Of a stretch of 64,000 bases of DNA, positions 37,021 through 49,144 are shown one piece after another. The notes under the pieces are model-generated. The model made no database searches. It was not told where the DNA came from and saw nothing but the letters and a program-made list of their open reading frames with translations. A program made the translations under genes and the position numbers. Location: positions 81,311,501-81,375,500 of the forward strand of contig CM027378.1 of the NCBI GenBank assembly GCA_015680905.1, in the 5' to 3' direction. The first letter of the stretch is position 1; each line of letters opens with the position of its first letter. The stretch comes from Coptis chinensis (taxonomy: Eukaryota; Streptophyta; Magnoliopsida; Ranunculales; Ranunculaceae).

Positions 37021-38184
37021 TCAGAAGCTGGTGAGAGTTGACAAACGAGATACAAGGAAGATGAGGAAGACACTAAGATAAAGAGGAATATTGGTAACAT
37101 TTCCATCAGAGGCATCTCCGGTTCCCCTTCCTGTCGTTGGGATTGTTTTCGATCCACCTCCTGCATGAATAATGCACACAGAAATGTGAATTTTGTATAA
37201 CTTCATTTTGTGAATGACTCAAGTTGCTAAGTTCCATATTTTGGTACTGTACCTGCAGGAATGTCATTTGCTGATGGGGCGGGCAGAAAATCAGGTGTAA
37301 CATTTGAAGAATCTGATGGAGAATTTGCTGGGACATCCACTGGAGAAGCCGTAGGTGACGAAGTTGTTGGGACATCCACTGGAGAGGCTGTAGGTGAAGT
37401 TGCAGGTCCATTGGCAGCTGCGGACCATAGTGAAATGTAAAAATTGACACTAAAATATGCGGATTTGAGTTACAAAATGAAACTGTAATTTATATTAAAA
37501 CATAAGAAGGGACAATTCAAAAGGCAAACACACGGGTGATTGAAATGCAAGCGTGTACGTCTCTCGTAAGGATTATGAGTGTATCAATCCATTCCATTCC
37601 ATTGCAAGTATCATATCGCTGATATACTTCTAGTTATTCCACAATCCACATCACTAATATATGCACAGATTATAGTTGAGGAGTGTTAGTTTTGTTATAT
37701 TCCGGGCTTGAAAAGTGAAATCGTGAAGGATCAACGAAGATTATTTAACTTAATCTTATTATTATTTATAGGGTTAACTAGTATTACCCCACTAGATGGG
37801 GAAATTAGGAGTAACACTAACTAACCCTTATTTATAAGACTTTGCTAAACTTATTTTGAACTTACCATTGCATTGGCTAACTGGTGGTGTCTGTACATTA
37901 CAAGCGCCAGGTAATGCAAGTGCTAGAGTCTGGTTGATGGAAAGCCCCAGTACACCACCACCACCATTGAGCACTGAACATAAGCATAGCGGCTGAGACT
38001 GAACTATGCTTGCTAGTTGTGAGCAACAAGTTGAGGAAGGACTAGAAGAATTTCCGGTAACAAAGTTTAGACATGGCGACAAGCCAATCATGGCAATAGT
38101 GCATCCTGATTGAGCCATGGCTCCTGACGAAAATATGGTCACAAGGACTATGGCTAGGCAAAATGTAATCAATTTTGAAGCCAT
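37021..38184 (-). CDS. GPI-anchored lipid-transfer protein (LTPG/xylogen type), paralogue
   Basis: Three coding exons on the minus strand: 38184-37866, 37417-37253 and 37160-37021, GT-AG junctions, all phase 1, giving 207 residues. Signal peptide 1-25 (ending GAMAQ). Eight cysteines at 28, 38, 53, 54, 67, 69, 95 and 105, the same positions as in the gene at 17700-19003. First exons of the two genes are equal in length (319 bp). The middle exon is longer here and has an internal repeat (SPTASPVDVP, twice in variant form), extending the Ser/Pro spacer. The last exon has GGGSKTIPT and a hydrophobic end typical of a GPI signal. Role as for the family: extracellular lipid binding at the plasma membrane and wall. 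Intact. The first intron contains a 57-bp MITE. Confidence 0.92.
37771..37827. mobile_element. 57-bp MULE-type MITE in an LTP intron
   Basis: GGGTTAACTAG...TAACTAACCC flanked by a perfect 9-bp TSD TTATTTATA (37762-37770 and 37828-37836). The inner words CCCCACTAGATG and AATTAGGA match the 195-bp MITE at 48801-48995, so it is a very short member of that family. Confidence 0.8.
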
Positions 38185-38279
38185 TTGATGTCGTTGGAAT
38201 TCTTGGTCGAAAAAAACTTCAGCGCACTGATAGAGAAAATTTGCTTTGGGTTGGGATTGATTGAGGGGTCAATGGGCTG

Positions 38280-38287
38280 ATTTATAT
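38280..38287 (-). promoter_or_regulatory. TATA box of the second LTP gene
   Basis: Minus strand ATATAAAT about 96 bp upstream of the start codon at 38184, a position nearly the same as in the paralogue. Confidence 0.65.
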
Positions 38288-38667
38288 GGACATGGAGAAC
38301 TGATGAGCACATATATAGGTGGATCGGTTAAACGACTTCTCTACACTAAGGGACTCATGATATAGGCTTAACAATTAAAGTTTGAGACTCACATAATCAA
38401 TTAAAATCAAGCTAACGTGTCCCCTGACAATGAGCTCATAGATGTTTTGATATTTGGAAATATAAATTGCTTTTGTCATGTTACTACCTACTTGATATCA
38501 AATTGCGGGTTAAGTTCTTAATTCGACATACAGAGTGAAGTGGATCAGGCTGTCATCTGGTCGGATCGATTAGCTGATGTCTGAGATTTGGATCAGTTCC
38601 ATATTAATACCGAGATCTACCGCCCCTAACCTCACGTTTTCATCAACACTATTGAGCCCAAACTACA
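38288..38667. other. Promoter region of the second LTP gene
   Basis: No gene. Upstream sequence of the LTP gene up to the hAT insertion; no further motif that I can support. Confidence 0.4.
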
Positions 38668-38675
38668 GTTGGGCC

Positions 38676-40523
38676 TAGGGGTGGGAATTTGGCCCTAACA
38701 ACCCTAACCCGGCCCTGACCGACCCGACCCTAAGCCTTATAAAGCCCTCACAACTAAAGCCCTCATAGAGTTTAGGGCCGGGCCGGCCCGACCCTAATGC
38801 CTTCTAGGGCAGGGCTAGGGCTAAGATTCTAAAACATAGGCCCGACCCTAACTAAGCCCTAACCAAGCCCTAACCGGCCCTGTTTCACACTTTCACTATA
38901 AATACACATACCATAATTGTCCAACTATTTGTTAAATATTTTCAATTAAAATAACATTGTCCTTTGTAATTTATCACTTATACCCAAGGGTACTTCCAAT
39001 AACTTGTCTTATATAACAAAAACTTGTCAACTTAATGTACCATGAAGAACAATGAGCACTAGCCTAATAAAAATAAGACTTTATTCCTTTGATCATCAAG
39101 TCAAAGTCCATAACTTATTATTCTCAATTTCTTTTCTCACTTATTTCTTATAAATTATATTTTTATTCACATCCAAGCCAAGTCTAAAACTAAAGATTTC
39201 CTTCCACACCATTAAAGCAAAATCTGAGCGGACATTTGTAACATAGAAACCAAAAACAACCTTTGTCGGGAAAATGACATTTGTAATCTCAAACCTTTCT
39301 CCATCACTTGTTCAAAAGCCAATATTTTCATTTCCATATACAAAGCTTGAATCACTTTTAAATTAGAAGAAAGGTAATATTATTTGTTTGAATCTATTAT
39401 AGAAATAATTTATGATATTACAAATAGTTTAACAACTTCCATGACCATAACCAAAACTATTATGTTTCTTCTTTATATCTATTACTTCTTCCTTTAAAAT
39501 GATAATATAATTATTTGTCTATGTATTTCAATTTAAAATGTAATTTTAGTGAGGTTTGAGTACAAGAAAGAACAAATTCCGAACTCTCGATGTACTTCAG
39601 TTCATTAGATTGTGGATGTGCATTTTAAATTTTTGGACTTATACAGGATTATTACTAGATTGGTTGGACTTTGAGTTTGTAGATTATTGTACATTTTTGT
39701 AATATAAATGAGTTTTAAAACTGATGTAGTAAAAAAAAAGAAAATATATAGGCCCGACCCTAAAGCCCGACCCTAAAGCCTTTAAAGAGGGCTTAGGGTA
39801 GGGTAAGGGCTTGAGGTTTAGACTTGTGACCCGGCAACCTTTGTCAGAAAAATGACATTTGTAATCTCAAACCTTTCTCCATCACTTGTTCAAAAGCCAA
39901 TATTTTCATTTCCATATACAAAGCTTGAATCACTTTTAAATTAGAAGAAAGGTAATATTATTTGTTTGAATCTATTATAGAAATAATTTATGATATTACA
40001 AATAGTTTAACAACTTCCATGACCCTTAACCAAAACTATTATGTTTCTTCTTTATATCTATTACTTCTTCCTTTAAAATGATAATATAATTATTTGTCTA
40101 TGTATTTCAATTTAAAATGTAATTTTAGTGAGGTTTGAGTACAAGAAAGAACAAATTCGAACTCTCGATGTACTTCAGTTCATTAGATTGTGGATGTGCA
40201 TTTTAAATTTTGGACTTATCTGAGATTATTACTAGATTGGTTGGACTTTGAGTTTGTAGATTATTGTACATTTTTGTAATATAAATGAGTTTTAAAACTG
40301 ATGTAGTAAAAAAAAAGAAAATATATAGGCCCGACCCTAAAGCCCGACCCTAAAGCCTTTAAAGAGGGCTTAGGGTAGGGTAAGGGCTTGAGGTTTAGAC
40401 TTGTGACCCGGCCCGACCCGACCTTATACTGACTTTAGGGCCGGGCCGACCCGGCCCTAATATTTGAAGGGCTTTAAATGTTTAGGGCCGGGCTAGCCCG
40501 ACCCGGCCCATTGCCCACCCCTA
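38676..40523. mobile_element. Non-autonomous hAT-type element
   Basis: 1848 bp. Ends TAGGGGTGGGAATTTGG (left) and, as reverse complement, TAGGGGTGGGCAATGGG (right), with a perfect 8-bp TSD GTTGGGCC at 38668-38675 and 40524-40531, the hAT signature. Subterminal regions are packed with GGCCCGACCC and CCCTAA words. No transposase frame. The interior holds a 578-bp tandem duplication. Confidence 0.88.
39257..40412. repeat. 578-bp tandem duplication within the hAT element
   Basis: Copies 39257-39834 and 39835-40412 both start CAACCTTTGTC and end TTGTGACCCGGC-like. They are nearly identical, so the duplication is younger than most of the sequence around it. Confidence 0.93.
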
Positions 40524-40654
40524 GTTGGGCCTGACGCTATTAAAAATTCATCTTTGTTATTCCACGAAGTTCCACAAAATGGTAAGACTTCTATGAGGTG
40601 CACACACCTAATACTAGAACAAAAAACATTTAAAATGCCATATTTGTCTCAGTA

Positions 40655-40692
40655 AAATAATAATAATAATAATAAATAAATAAATAAATAAA
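40655..40692. repeat. (AAT)n/(AAAT)n microsatellite
   Basis: About six AAT units followed by AAAT units. Confidence 0.9.
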
Positions 40693-41880
40693 GAGAAATC
40701 ATTTGCTCAAAGTTGCAGGATAAGATTTGTCTTTCATTGAAAATAAAGTAATTGATCTAAAAGAGATACCCTTAAAAGAAAGAACAAAATTTGTTCTATT
40801 GATATCAAAGAGGCCCACCTTTGAAAGTTATGCTTGGGTCCAAAATGTTTGAAGTCGCAAATAGCGTCTTGCCTGACCTAGTCACACAAGCAGATCGAAT
40901 TTGTGGACAGACTTGTCTACAAACAACAGTTTCTCATTGGTACAAACACTTTGTGGGCCAGATAAACAATTTTTTTGGGCAGGTAAATAATTTTTCTGGA
41001 CAACCTCTCCACCAATCAGGACATGAGGTATTGTGGACAACAAATAGTTGTATGTCCACAAAATTATTCTCGTCACCCCCCCACCCCAATCGCGCTTTTG
41101 TGAGAGTAAAAGCTCGATAAAAGTGTGCTTTGAAAATTTGGAAAACACGATCCAAGAAATATGAACCGTGCTCTAAGAGAAGTTCTTGTCTTCAGCTAGT
41201 TGTAATTTACAATATCTAATATTAATGATTACAAACGTCATAAAATTATGTTAGGCTGCAGGAAAAGGTTCAAAATTGTTTCATTAGGGATCTTGGAGTT
41301 GAAATTTGAGGTTGAAATGAGGATTCAAGAATGGTGTTCTACTATTATGAGAAATTTCCATAACCAGATGACTCTACAAACATTCGACGGTCTTTCTAAC
41401 CAAACAATAAAGCATATGCCATGTATCATATGATGGAAGATATGACATGAGGAGAAGAGGGAAAGCTTGGGAAGTTGTTTATGTGTTTGATGTTTCTGCC
41501 TTTTGTGTTTGATGAATGACCTAGTTGTCCGTTAGTGAGAGAGTGAGAGAGACTATAGTTTATGTTCCCAAAGTAGTTTTTGCTGTTTTGACCATGGTAT
41601 AGTGTCCTCAGCAAAAAATAAACTCATGGTATGGTGAGCCACATGGTCTCAAACATGCATCTCATTGGATTACAACTATTGTCTACAAGAACGTTCAAGT
41701 ATCCAATCAAAAAGGAAAAGTTCCAATTCATGGCCTCTCCTGCGGGCGATAGCAGAGTTCCAATTCAAAATCCAACATTTACTTCTTAGCTGTCTTCTAA
41801 ATTAGGTCCTAGAGTTTGTCCTTTCCTTTCTATTCCTTCTCTTCTCTTTTTCTCAATTTCAATTCCAATTTGTCATCTTT
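40693..41880. other. Intergenic stretch, no gene seen
   Basis: A low-complexity frame at 40821-41120 (repeated GQINNFFGQVNNFSGQ words) reflects an imperfect repeat in the DNA rather than a gene. Nothing else supported. Confidence 0.4.
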
Positions 41881-44800
41881 CTTTTCCAGATACACAGCCT
41901 TTTAGTTTAAGCTTACAGATGGTCCAAGGGAAGCTGAGGTTCAAAGAACCAGTTTGCAACATGGAAACAAGAATTAGTAACCAACAAGATATGGCAGTAG
42001 TAACTAAAGGAAGTAGTAAAATAGAGGAGCTCCAAAAGGATATGTTCAAGTTATTCTTTGCTAAGAAACAGAGAGTTGTAGAGCTAGATTGTCTAAATAT
42101 AGAGGAACAATTCAATGGGAAGCTCACGCTTATGGGGAAGTTGTATGGAGGCCACAATATAGACCTGGAGGAGTTAAGTGAGGATCTACATAGAACATGA
42201 CAAACAAAAAAAGAAGTCTGTTTGGAATTGATAGATAGGGAGCATGTCCGGATCACCATTGAAGAGGAAACAAAAAGGAAACATGTGCTGGAGAACGGTC
42301 CCTGGATGATGTATGGACACATTTTCTCAGTAAAGGAATGGATCGGAGCTAGTAAAATGGAAGAGTATAATTTCGATTTTGTTAAATTTTGGGTTCAGAT
42401 ATGGGATCTTCCAAAAGCACGCATAAATAAAGCGAATGTATGGAAGATAGGAGTTGATCTAGGTACAATCTATGAAGCTGATCTTTCATGCCCTCCGGAG
42501 TTCAATCAACCAGTGGCCAGAGTCAGAGTTGAGTTGGACATCAAGGAAAGATTGTCAAAAGATCAGAAGGTGAGACTAGAAACAGGAGACATTTTGGAGG
42601 TACACTTCAAATATGAAAAACTGGAACTATTCTGTTATTTCTGTGGTGTCATCGGCCATGATCAATACACATGCCGGATCAGAGCATAACACAGATACAA
42701 CATATCAAAGTGTGGAGGCTCACCTAAGGATATCAAACCTTTATTTACAAGTCAGATGAAAGCAAATAAATTTTACAATGGTATTGCATACTCCGGGAAA
42801 CAGACTATCACCATAGCTGGTACACCACATAAACTTAGGTTCGAGGAGACACCGGTAGCCTCCTCTCACGGTGGTAGGGGGTACAATATACGAGCAAGAC
42901 AAGAAAGATGGAGCAAGGACATGGGAGGGAGGACACCAGTAAATAGAGCCAAACAATATGAGTCAGAGGCAGATAACAAAAATGGGACCCAAAGGACAGA
43001 AATAACGGGAACTGCAACAACTAGAAATCAGTTGGAAGTATTTGTAATGTCTATTAGCCAGGTGTTTGGAGGCTCAATGGGTACATGAGGACATGGGCCT
43101 GATCTCAGTTGAGATAGACAAGATGGGCCGGGAGTTCTAGGGCCGGGCCCAAACAGGGGAATAACAACAAGTTTCGAGACAAATGGGAGGATGGGATTGA
43201 TGGGCCAAGGGAGGGATAGTCCTATGGGTCAGGAACAAGAATAAGAAGACCCAAATCGAAGTTGGGCCATAGTCCTGATAGGCCAAAAAGACAGGGTGTT
43301 GAACAAGACTCGGGCCCAAGAAGATGGATCGGATGAGGAGATAATTACGAGGAGTAGAGGTAGTAGGCTCAGCCGCTCTACACACCTACTTTCGACTGGT
43401 TCCAAGAAAGATGCCTCGATAGCTAAGGATATTCAACCAAGCAAAATGGCTGTGGCCAGCTTACCAAATCCAACACTAGGATGCCAGTTCCAAAGCAAAG
43501 CAACACGTGGTATAGGTGTTAAGACGATGGTTTCCCGAGGAAAAAGGAAAAAGCAGGGTAAAGCAAGTGGGGTGGCTAATAGAGGAGGTCAGGAAGAGTT
43601 GTCAAGGGAAGTGCTTCAAATTGGATAAAAGAGAAAGGGGTGCTCAGAAGAATTCGAAAAGTTAATTATGGCGGATATTGGAGGGGATGGATGGTTGCGC
43701 AGAAGCATTAGTAATGCTGTAAAAAGATCAAAGAGGACAAAGAGGCAAGCAGATGATTTGAGAAGTAGAGGGGAGGGTCATATGTTGATTCCAATAGAGG
43801 CAAACATTATACCTATATCAAGTGACTCAGCTGGCCTGGATCCCAAGGGTCGTCAACAGACGATGGAATGGCTACTTCATCAGAACCATCACCAGAGCCC
43901 TCATCAACGAAATCAGATGAACTGGACATGGAGTTTGAAGGGTACGAAGAGACCGATAAATATGAGGAGATGGAGGAAGAAATCCAAATTAATGATGACC
44001 AAGATGCAGCTATGAATCCAGGACAGGAAGTGATAAATTATGAACCCCAGGACATGGTTGGGTTTGAAAACGATAGTGATGAATTCGAGTTCCAACCAGA
44101 ACCACTGGCTATGGATGATTCCACAGTGGTGAAAAAGATCCAGAACTATGGTAGTCAAGAGCAAGGTCAAGGGAGTACAAGGAATAAAGAAAGGGGGGAA
44201 GGGAGTTCAGGAGATGTCAGGAGTGATGAAGAGAGTGCTGGTGTAGCAAACAGTGGGGGTCTGTACAATTCTCTTCCAGGGCTCGCGGTGGCTATCCCTA
44301 CATAGCTACCTTTGTCTCCATGATGATACACGTCTGGAATTGCCGGGGGATAGGTACCACCACAGCAGTTCAGCAACTAAATGACCTGATTGGGAAGTTT
44401 AAGGTAGATATTGTGTGTCCGGCAGAAACTAAGGCTAGTAAGGAAGATATTGATAAGTTAGGGAAACAGATCAAGTTCAGTGGGCATTTTGCAATTCGAG
44501 CTATAGGCCGAAGTGGTAGACTGGCTATCTTGTAGAAGGAAGGAGTGGAGCTGGAGTTCCTTGGGGCTTCACGAAACCAAGTGACAAGTAAAATTTTAAA
44601 TTATTTTCATAAAGACCCATGGTTTTTTTCATTTATATATGGTGAGCTAGTTGCTTATAATAGAAATAAGGTGTGGAACGAGCTAAAGGAGGTAGCCCCT
44701 CTGGTTCCTGACCCTTGGTGCTTGTTTGGGGACTTTAATGCTATATCTAGTCTGGATGAAAAGATTGGGGGCAGAAGTAGAATTACCAAAAGCATGAATG

Positions 44801-47800
44801 AATTCAACAGTTTGATTAATGATCTGGGATTAGTGGATTTGGGCTTTAAAGGCCCAAAATACATTTGGAGTAATAATAGGAAGCCCAGTGATCATATTCT
44901 GGAGAGGCTTGATAGAGCTCTGGCCATGCCTGATTGGCTTGCAGCTTTCCCTAATGCCCAGATCAGAACTTTTGCTAATGCTACTTCTGACCACATCTCT
45001 TTATTCATTAATCTGATTAAAAGGGAGGAAAAACTTCCTAGACCTTTTAAGTTCTTTGATATGTGGTTTAAAAATGAGGAGTGCATGGATGTCATAGAGA
45101 AAGCCTGGGACTCTATTACTCATGAGCTTCCTGATAGAAACCTCAAATATAAGCTGGATAAGACTAAACAGGATCTTACTATGTGGAACAAGTATGTGCT
45201 TGGTAACATTTTTACCAATATTAAAGCTACACAAGCTAAGTTGGATTATGTGTTGGCTAAACCTTTTAGCATTGATAATTACAATAAGGCAAATGTGCTG
45301 AAAGAAGATTTGTTGGGTTGATATACAAAAGAGGAGGATTTTTGGAAACAGAAGTCCTTCAACTCTTGGTTTAAAGATGGAGGTAGGAATACCAAGTTTT
45401 TCCATCTCTCCACCATCTACAGAAGAAGAAAAAACATCATTGATAAGATAAGAAACAATGATGGAGATTGGAAGGAGGGAAGAACAGAAGTGGGGGTCTC
45501 TTTAAACCAATATTTTAAGGAGATCTTCACTTCTTATCACCCTGAAAGAAATGAGCAGATTCTGGAGTTGTTCCAACTTTGTGTTACTACAAGAGAGAAT
45601 GATATTCTCAATGCTATCCCAACCAAAGAGGATATCTAGGATGTTGTTAGAAAGATGGGCAGCTTAAAGTCTCTTGGACCTGATGGGTTCCAAGGGATCT
45701 TTTACCAAAAATGCGGGGACATCATTGGCCATTCTGTGACTGCCTTTGTTCAAGACTTCTTCAAGTCTGGTATCCTGAATCCTGTGTTTAATGAGACATA
45801 CATAGCTTTGATTCCAAAGATTGCTAATCCAGATCATGCTTCCAAGTTTAGACCTATTAGCTTGTGCAATTTTGGGTACAAGATTATATCTAAGCTTCTT
45901 GCCAATAGACTCAAAGGTCTGATTAATAAAATTATATCCCCATTCCAAGGGGCTTTTATGAAAGGCAGGAGCATAGGAGATAATGTTGGCCTAGCTTGTG
46001 AAGTCTTTCACAATATAAAAAACATGAAAACTAAAAATGAGGGATGGATAGCTTTAAAATTGGATATGGCTAAAGCTTCTAACAGGGTGGAATGATCTTT
46101 TCTTGATAACATCTTTGAGAAACTTGGGTTTAATACTAAGTGGAGACATATGGTGCACCAATGTGTCCCTACTGTGTCTTTTCAAGTGATGCTAAATGGA
46201 TCTCCTATTGAGAAGTTTGTCCCTGAAAGAGGGATCAGGCAAGGGGATCCTCTATCCCCATATTTGTTTATCTTGGTATCTGAGGCTTTGTCTAGGATGG
46301 TGGCAAAAGCAGAGCAAGATAAGGAGTTGCATGGTATCAAGATCAAAAGACATTCTCCTGCTCTAACTCATTTGCTATATGCTGATGGTCTGATCTTATT
46401 CTATAAAGCAAATGTGGTAGAGAGTGGGCAGCTTAAAAAGATTCTGGATGATTATTGTGGGGCCTCTGGTCAGATGATAAACTATGAGAAATCCAGTGTG
46501 TTTTTTAGTAGGAATGTCAATTACAGACAAAAAATCAGGTTCAAGAGATTCTGGAAGATCAAGAATTTTGCACCAAGGAGAAATATCTAGGAGTCCCTAT
46601 TATGTTAACTAGGATAAAGTCTGAGGACTTTGATTATTTGATGGATAAAATTCACAATAAGATTAAAGGTTGGAAAGCTAAGGTGTTGTCCCAGGCTGGG
46701 AGAACTACCTTTATTCAAGCTATCATTCAGGCTACACCACTGTATGCAATGTCAACTTATCTGCTGCCTATCTCAACATGCAATAAGATTGATAAGGCAT
46801 GCAAAGATTTTTGGTGGTCTAGAAAGAAATTTTCTAAATGTGTCCATACCATTGGGTGGGATCACATATGTCAACCCAAACAAAGTGGAGGTTTGGGGTT
46901 AAAGAAAGCTAGAGATATAAATGTAGCAATGTTGGCCAAGTTGCCTTGGAAAGCTGCTACAGATATCCAATTCCTCTAGACTAGAACTATGTTTAGCATC
47001 TATGACAAACACTGGATTGGAGATGTGGACAAACCCCCAGATGAAGCCTCCCACTTTTGGAAAGGCATACACAAAGTCTTCAACACCATAAGTGGAGGCC
47101 TAATATGGGGTATTGGAAGAGGGGATACCACCTCAGTTCTGAAAGACCCTTGGCTGAAATGCCAGAATAAACTAACTACTCTGGCAGAACTCGGGGTGGT
47201 AGTGCCTTCTCTGCAAAATAGTGTTGTATCTGATTTTTTTTTGCAAGATAAAAGTGGTTGGGATGAGGCTAAACTTAGTCATCATTTTGATTCTTTTATT
47301 TGCAAAAAAATTCTGGAGGTCAAAGTTAGACCTAGGGCAAACTCTACTGATAAAATGAGATGGGTAAAGGATAACTATGGCTGCTTAACTGTTAAGTCTA
47401 CTTATAAATTCCTCAAGCCTGAAGATGAGGTGGGATAATGCTCTAGCTGCAATCCAATCACTCTCAAGCATATTTGGAAAGCTCCTCTTCCAGCCTATAT
47501 CAAACTTTTCATATGGAAGATGTACATGCACATTTTTCCTATAGGGGACATGCTAGCTGAGAGGAGGATAAAGGGAGATTTATTTTGCCCTTTTTGCCTA
47601 AAAGAGATTGAATCTACAGAGCACTTGTTATATAATTGTGAATGGACAAGAACTGTATGGTTTAGCTCTCCAATGGGACTAAGGATGCAGCAGGATCAAC
47701 AGCCTACCCTGAGAGAAAGAGTGGATCTCTTTATATCTTGGAGTTGCAGCTCAGACAGAGATAAAAGACTGGCTAGCACCTTTACAGCATGCTTGCTACA

Positions 47801-48481
47801 GCAGATTTGGAAAACTAGGAATGAACTCAATTTCAAAAACAAAAGGGCAAATAGAGAGAGGATGATCAGGGAGAGCAGAGCACTGGCAGACAAATGCTAT
47901 TTGGCATTCAGAGAAGACCATCTCAATCCTATCAATTCTTTGAATACAGATGATAACTATTATGAGAATTTATTTCCTGTTATCAAAATGATAGTATAAT
48001 AATCAGGTTTGATGCATCTTTCTACAGGCAAACAGGATGGGTTGGAGCTGGGGCTATAGCTACTGACAGTGAAGGATGTATAGTGGGACCAGTAGTTAGG
48101 AGGTTTAGGGCTATGGAGGCAGAAGAAGCTGAGCTGGAAGCAGCAAAAGTAGCAGTTGTTTTGGCAAAGAAGCTGAATTTCCAACATTTTGTGTTTGAAG
48201 GAGATAATATAAAGGTTTTAAGAGCTTTGCAAGGCCAATCCTGTAGATGGGATTAGGCAGCTGTAATAGCCAATATTATATCCTTGGGTTCAAACTTCAA
48301 TTCTTTTGTGTTTAGATGGATTCGTAGGGAATTTAATGGGGATGCAGACTCCTTAGCAGCTTAGACTAACCAATAGTTAGGGAGCTCTGATCTTCCAAGG
48401 TGTATGTTAAGTGCAAATTGTGTTCCTGTAGTTGTTTAATGGTTGCTGATATAAAGTAGTATGATTTGCATAAAAAAAAAA
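41881..48481 (+). mobile_element. Nearly full-length L1-like LINE, decayed
   Basis: ORF1 region 41919-44305: DUF4283 domain (42222-42560; ENGPWMMYGHIFSVKEW) and a CCHC-like knuckle FCYFCGVIGHDQYTC near 42630, then a charged tail. ORF2 region 44320-48365: endonuclease (VWNCRGIG, LFGDFNA, ATSDHISL), reverse transcriptase (SLGPDGFQGIFYQ, FRPISLCNFGYK, GIRQGDPLSPYLF, active site YADG at 46378-46389), zf-RVT (PFCLKEIESTEHLLYNC, about 47590) and RNase H-like domain (48020-48365). A short A-run ends it at 48472-48481. Stops divide ORF1 (42198) and ORF2 (44533, 45319, 45637, 46093), a frame change lies near 46590, and the second catalytic Asp of YADD is Gly. The 5' end is approximate and no TSD was found. 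Confidence 0.9.
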
Positions 48482-48607
48482 CTAATAATTTGCTTCCATT
48501 TTTTTTTTATTAAATCACTTCAATGTAATTACACGGTTAAAAGTGTTTGATTTTCAATGTATAATGAGATTACGTGTATATAATTTATAACTTGAGTGTA
48601 TGAACAT

Positions 48608-48661
48608 AGGCGCTCCCAAATGTGGAGCTTCTCTAGGCGCTCCCAAATGTGGAGCTTCTCT
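48608..48661. repeat. 27-bp tandem duplication
   Basis: Unit AGGCGCTCCCAAATGTGGAG plus CTTCTCT at 48608-48634 and 48635-48661, identical. Confidence 0.9.
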
Positions 48662-48800
48662 AGTTAGGCGCTCTAGCATTCCCACTCCACGATCTAGTGA
48701 CTAAGTGCCTGACATGGTTTAGCATCTTGATTTTTGGCGATTGAGCTCTACACATCTACAATTGATTGATGAAACTTTCCCTCCTGATAAATAGTTGTTT

Positions 48801-48995
48801 GGGTTAACTATTAACCGCACACCCCCCCACTAGATGAGCCAATTAGGATTTCCCCTTAGATGGAAAAATTAGGTTCTCCCCCCTAAGAACACATAAAAAA
48901 AAGTCAACATGGGTTGACCGTGTGTTTTTTGTGTGTGTGTGTATTTGGGGAGAATCCTAATTGGCTCATCTAGTGAGGGGGTAATATTCGTGAAC
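48801..48995. mobile_element. 195-bp MULE-type MITE
   Basis: Ends GGGTTAACTATTAACC and, reverse complement, GGGTTCACGAATATTACC. Both arms share CACTAGATGAGCCAATTAGG further in. Perfect 9-bp TSD TAGTTGTTT at 48792-48800 and 48996-49004. Related to the 57-bp element at 37771. Confidence 0.87.
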
Positions 48996-49144
48996 CCTAG
49001 TTGTTTATTGTTTATTGCTTATTTTATTTGTTAAAGTAGTTTAGAGAGAAGACAAGACAATGGTTTTCAATTACAACATCTTAAAGTGTGCTCAACCACA
49101 TTGGCATAGTGTGGGTTGAATTGATCGCCACGAGTCAATAATAA

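Noticed and set aside
38680-38890. CCCTAA words resembling plant telomere repeats
   Set aside because: They are scattered among GGCCCGACCC words inside the hAT-type element and do not form a regular CCCTAAA array.
40821-41120. Repeated GQINNF words as a structural protein
   Set aside because: Short frame from an imperfect DNA repeat, with no start context or homology that I can name.
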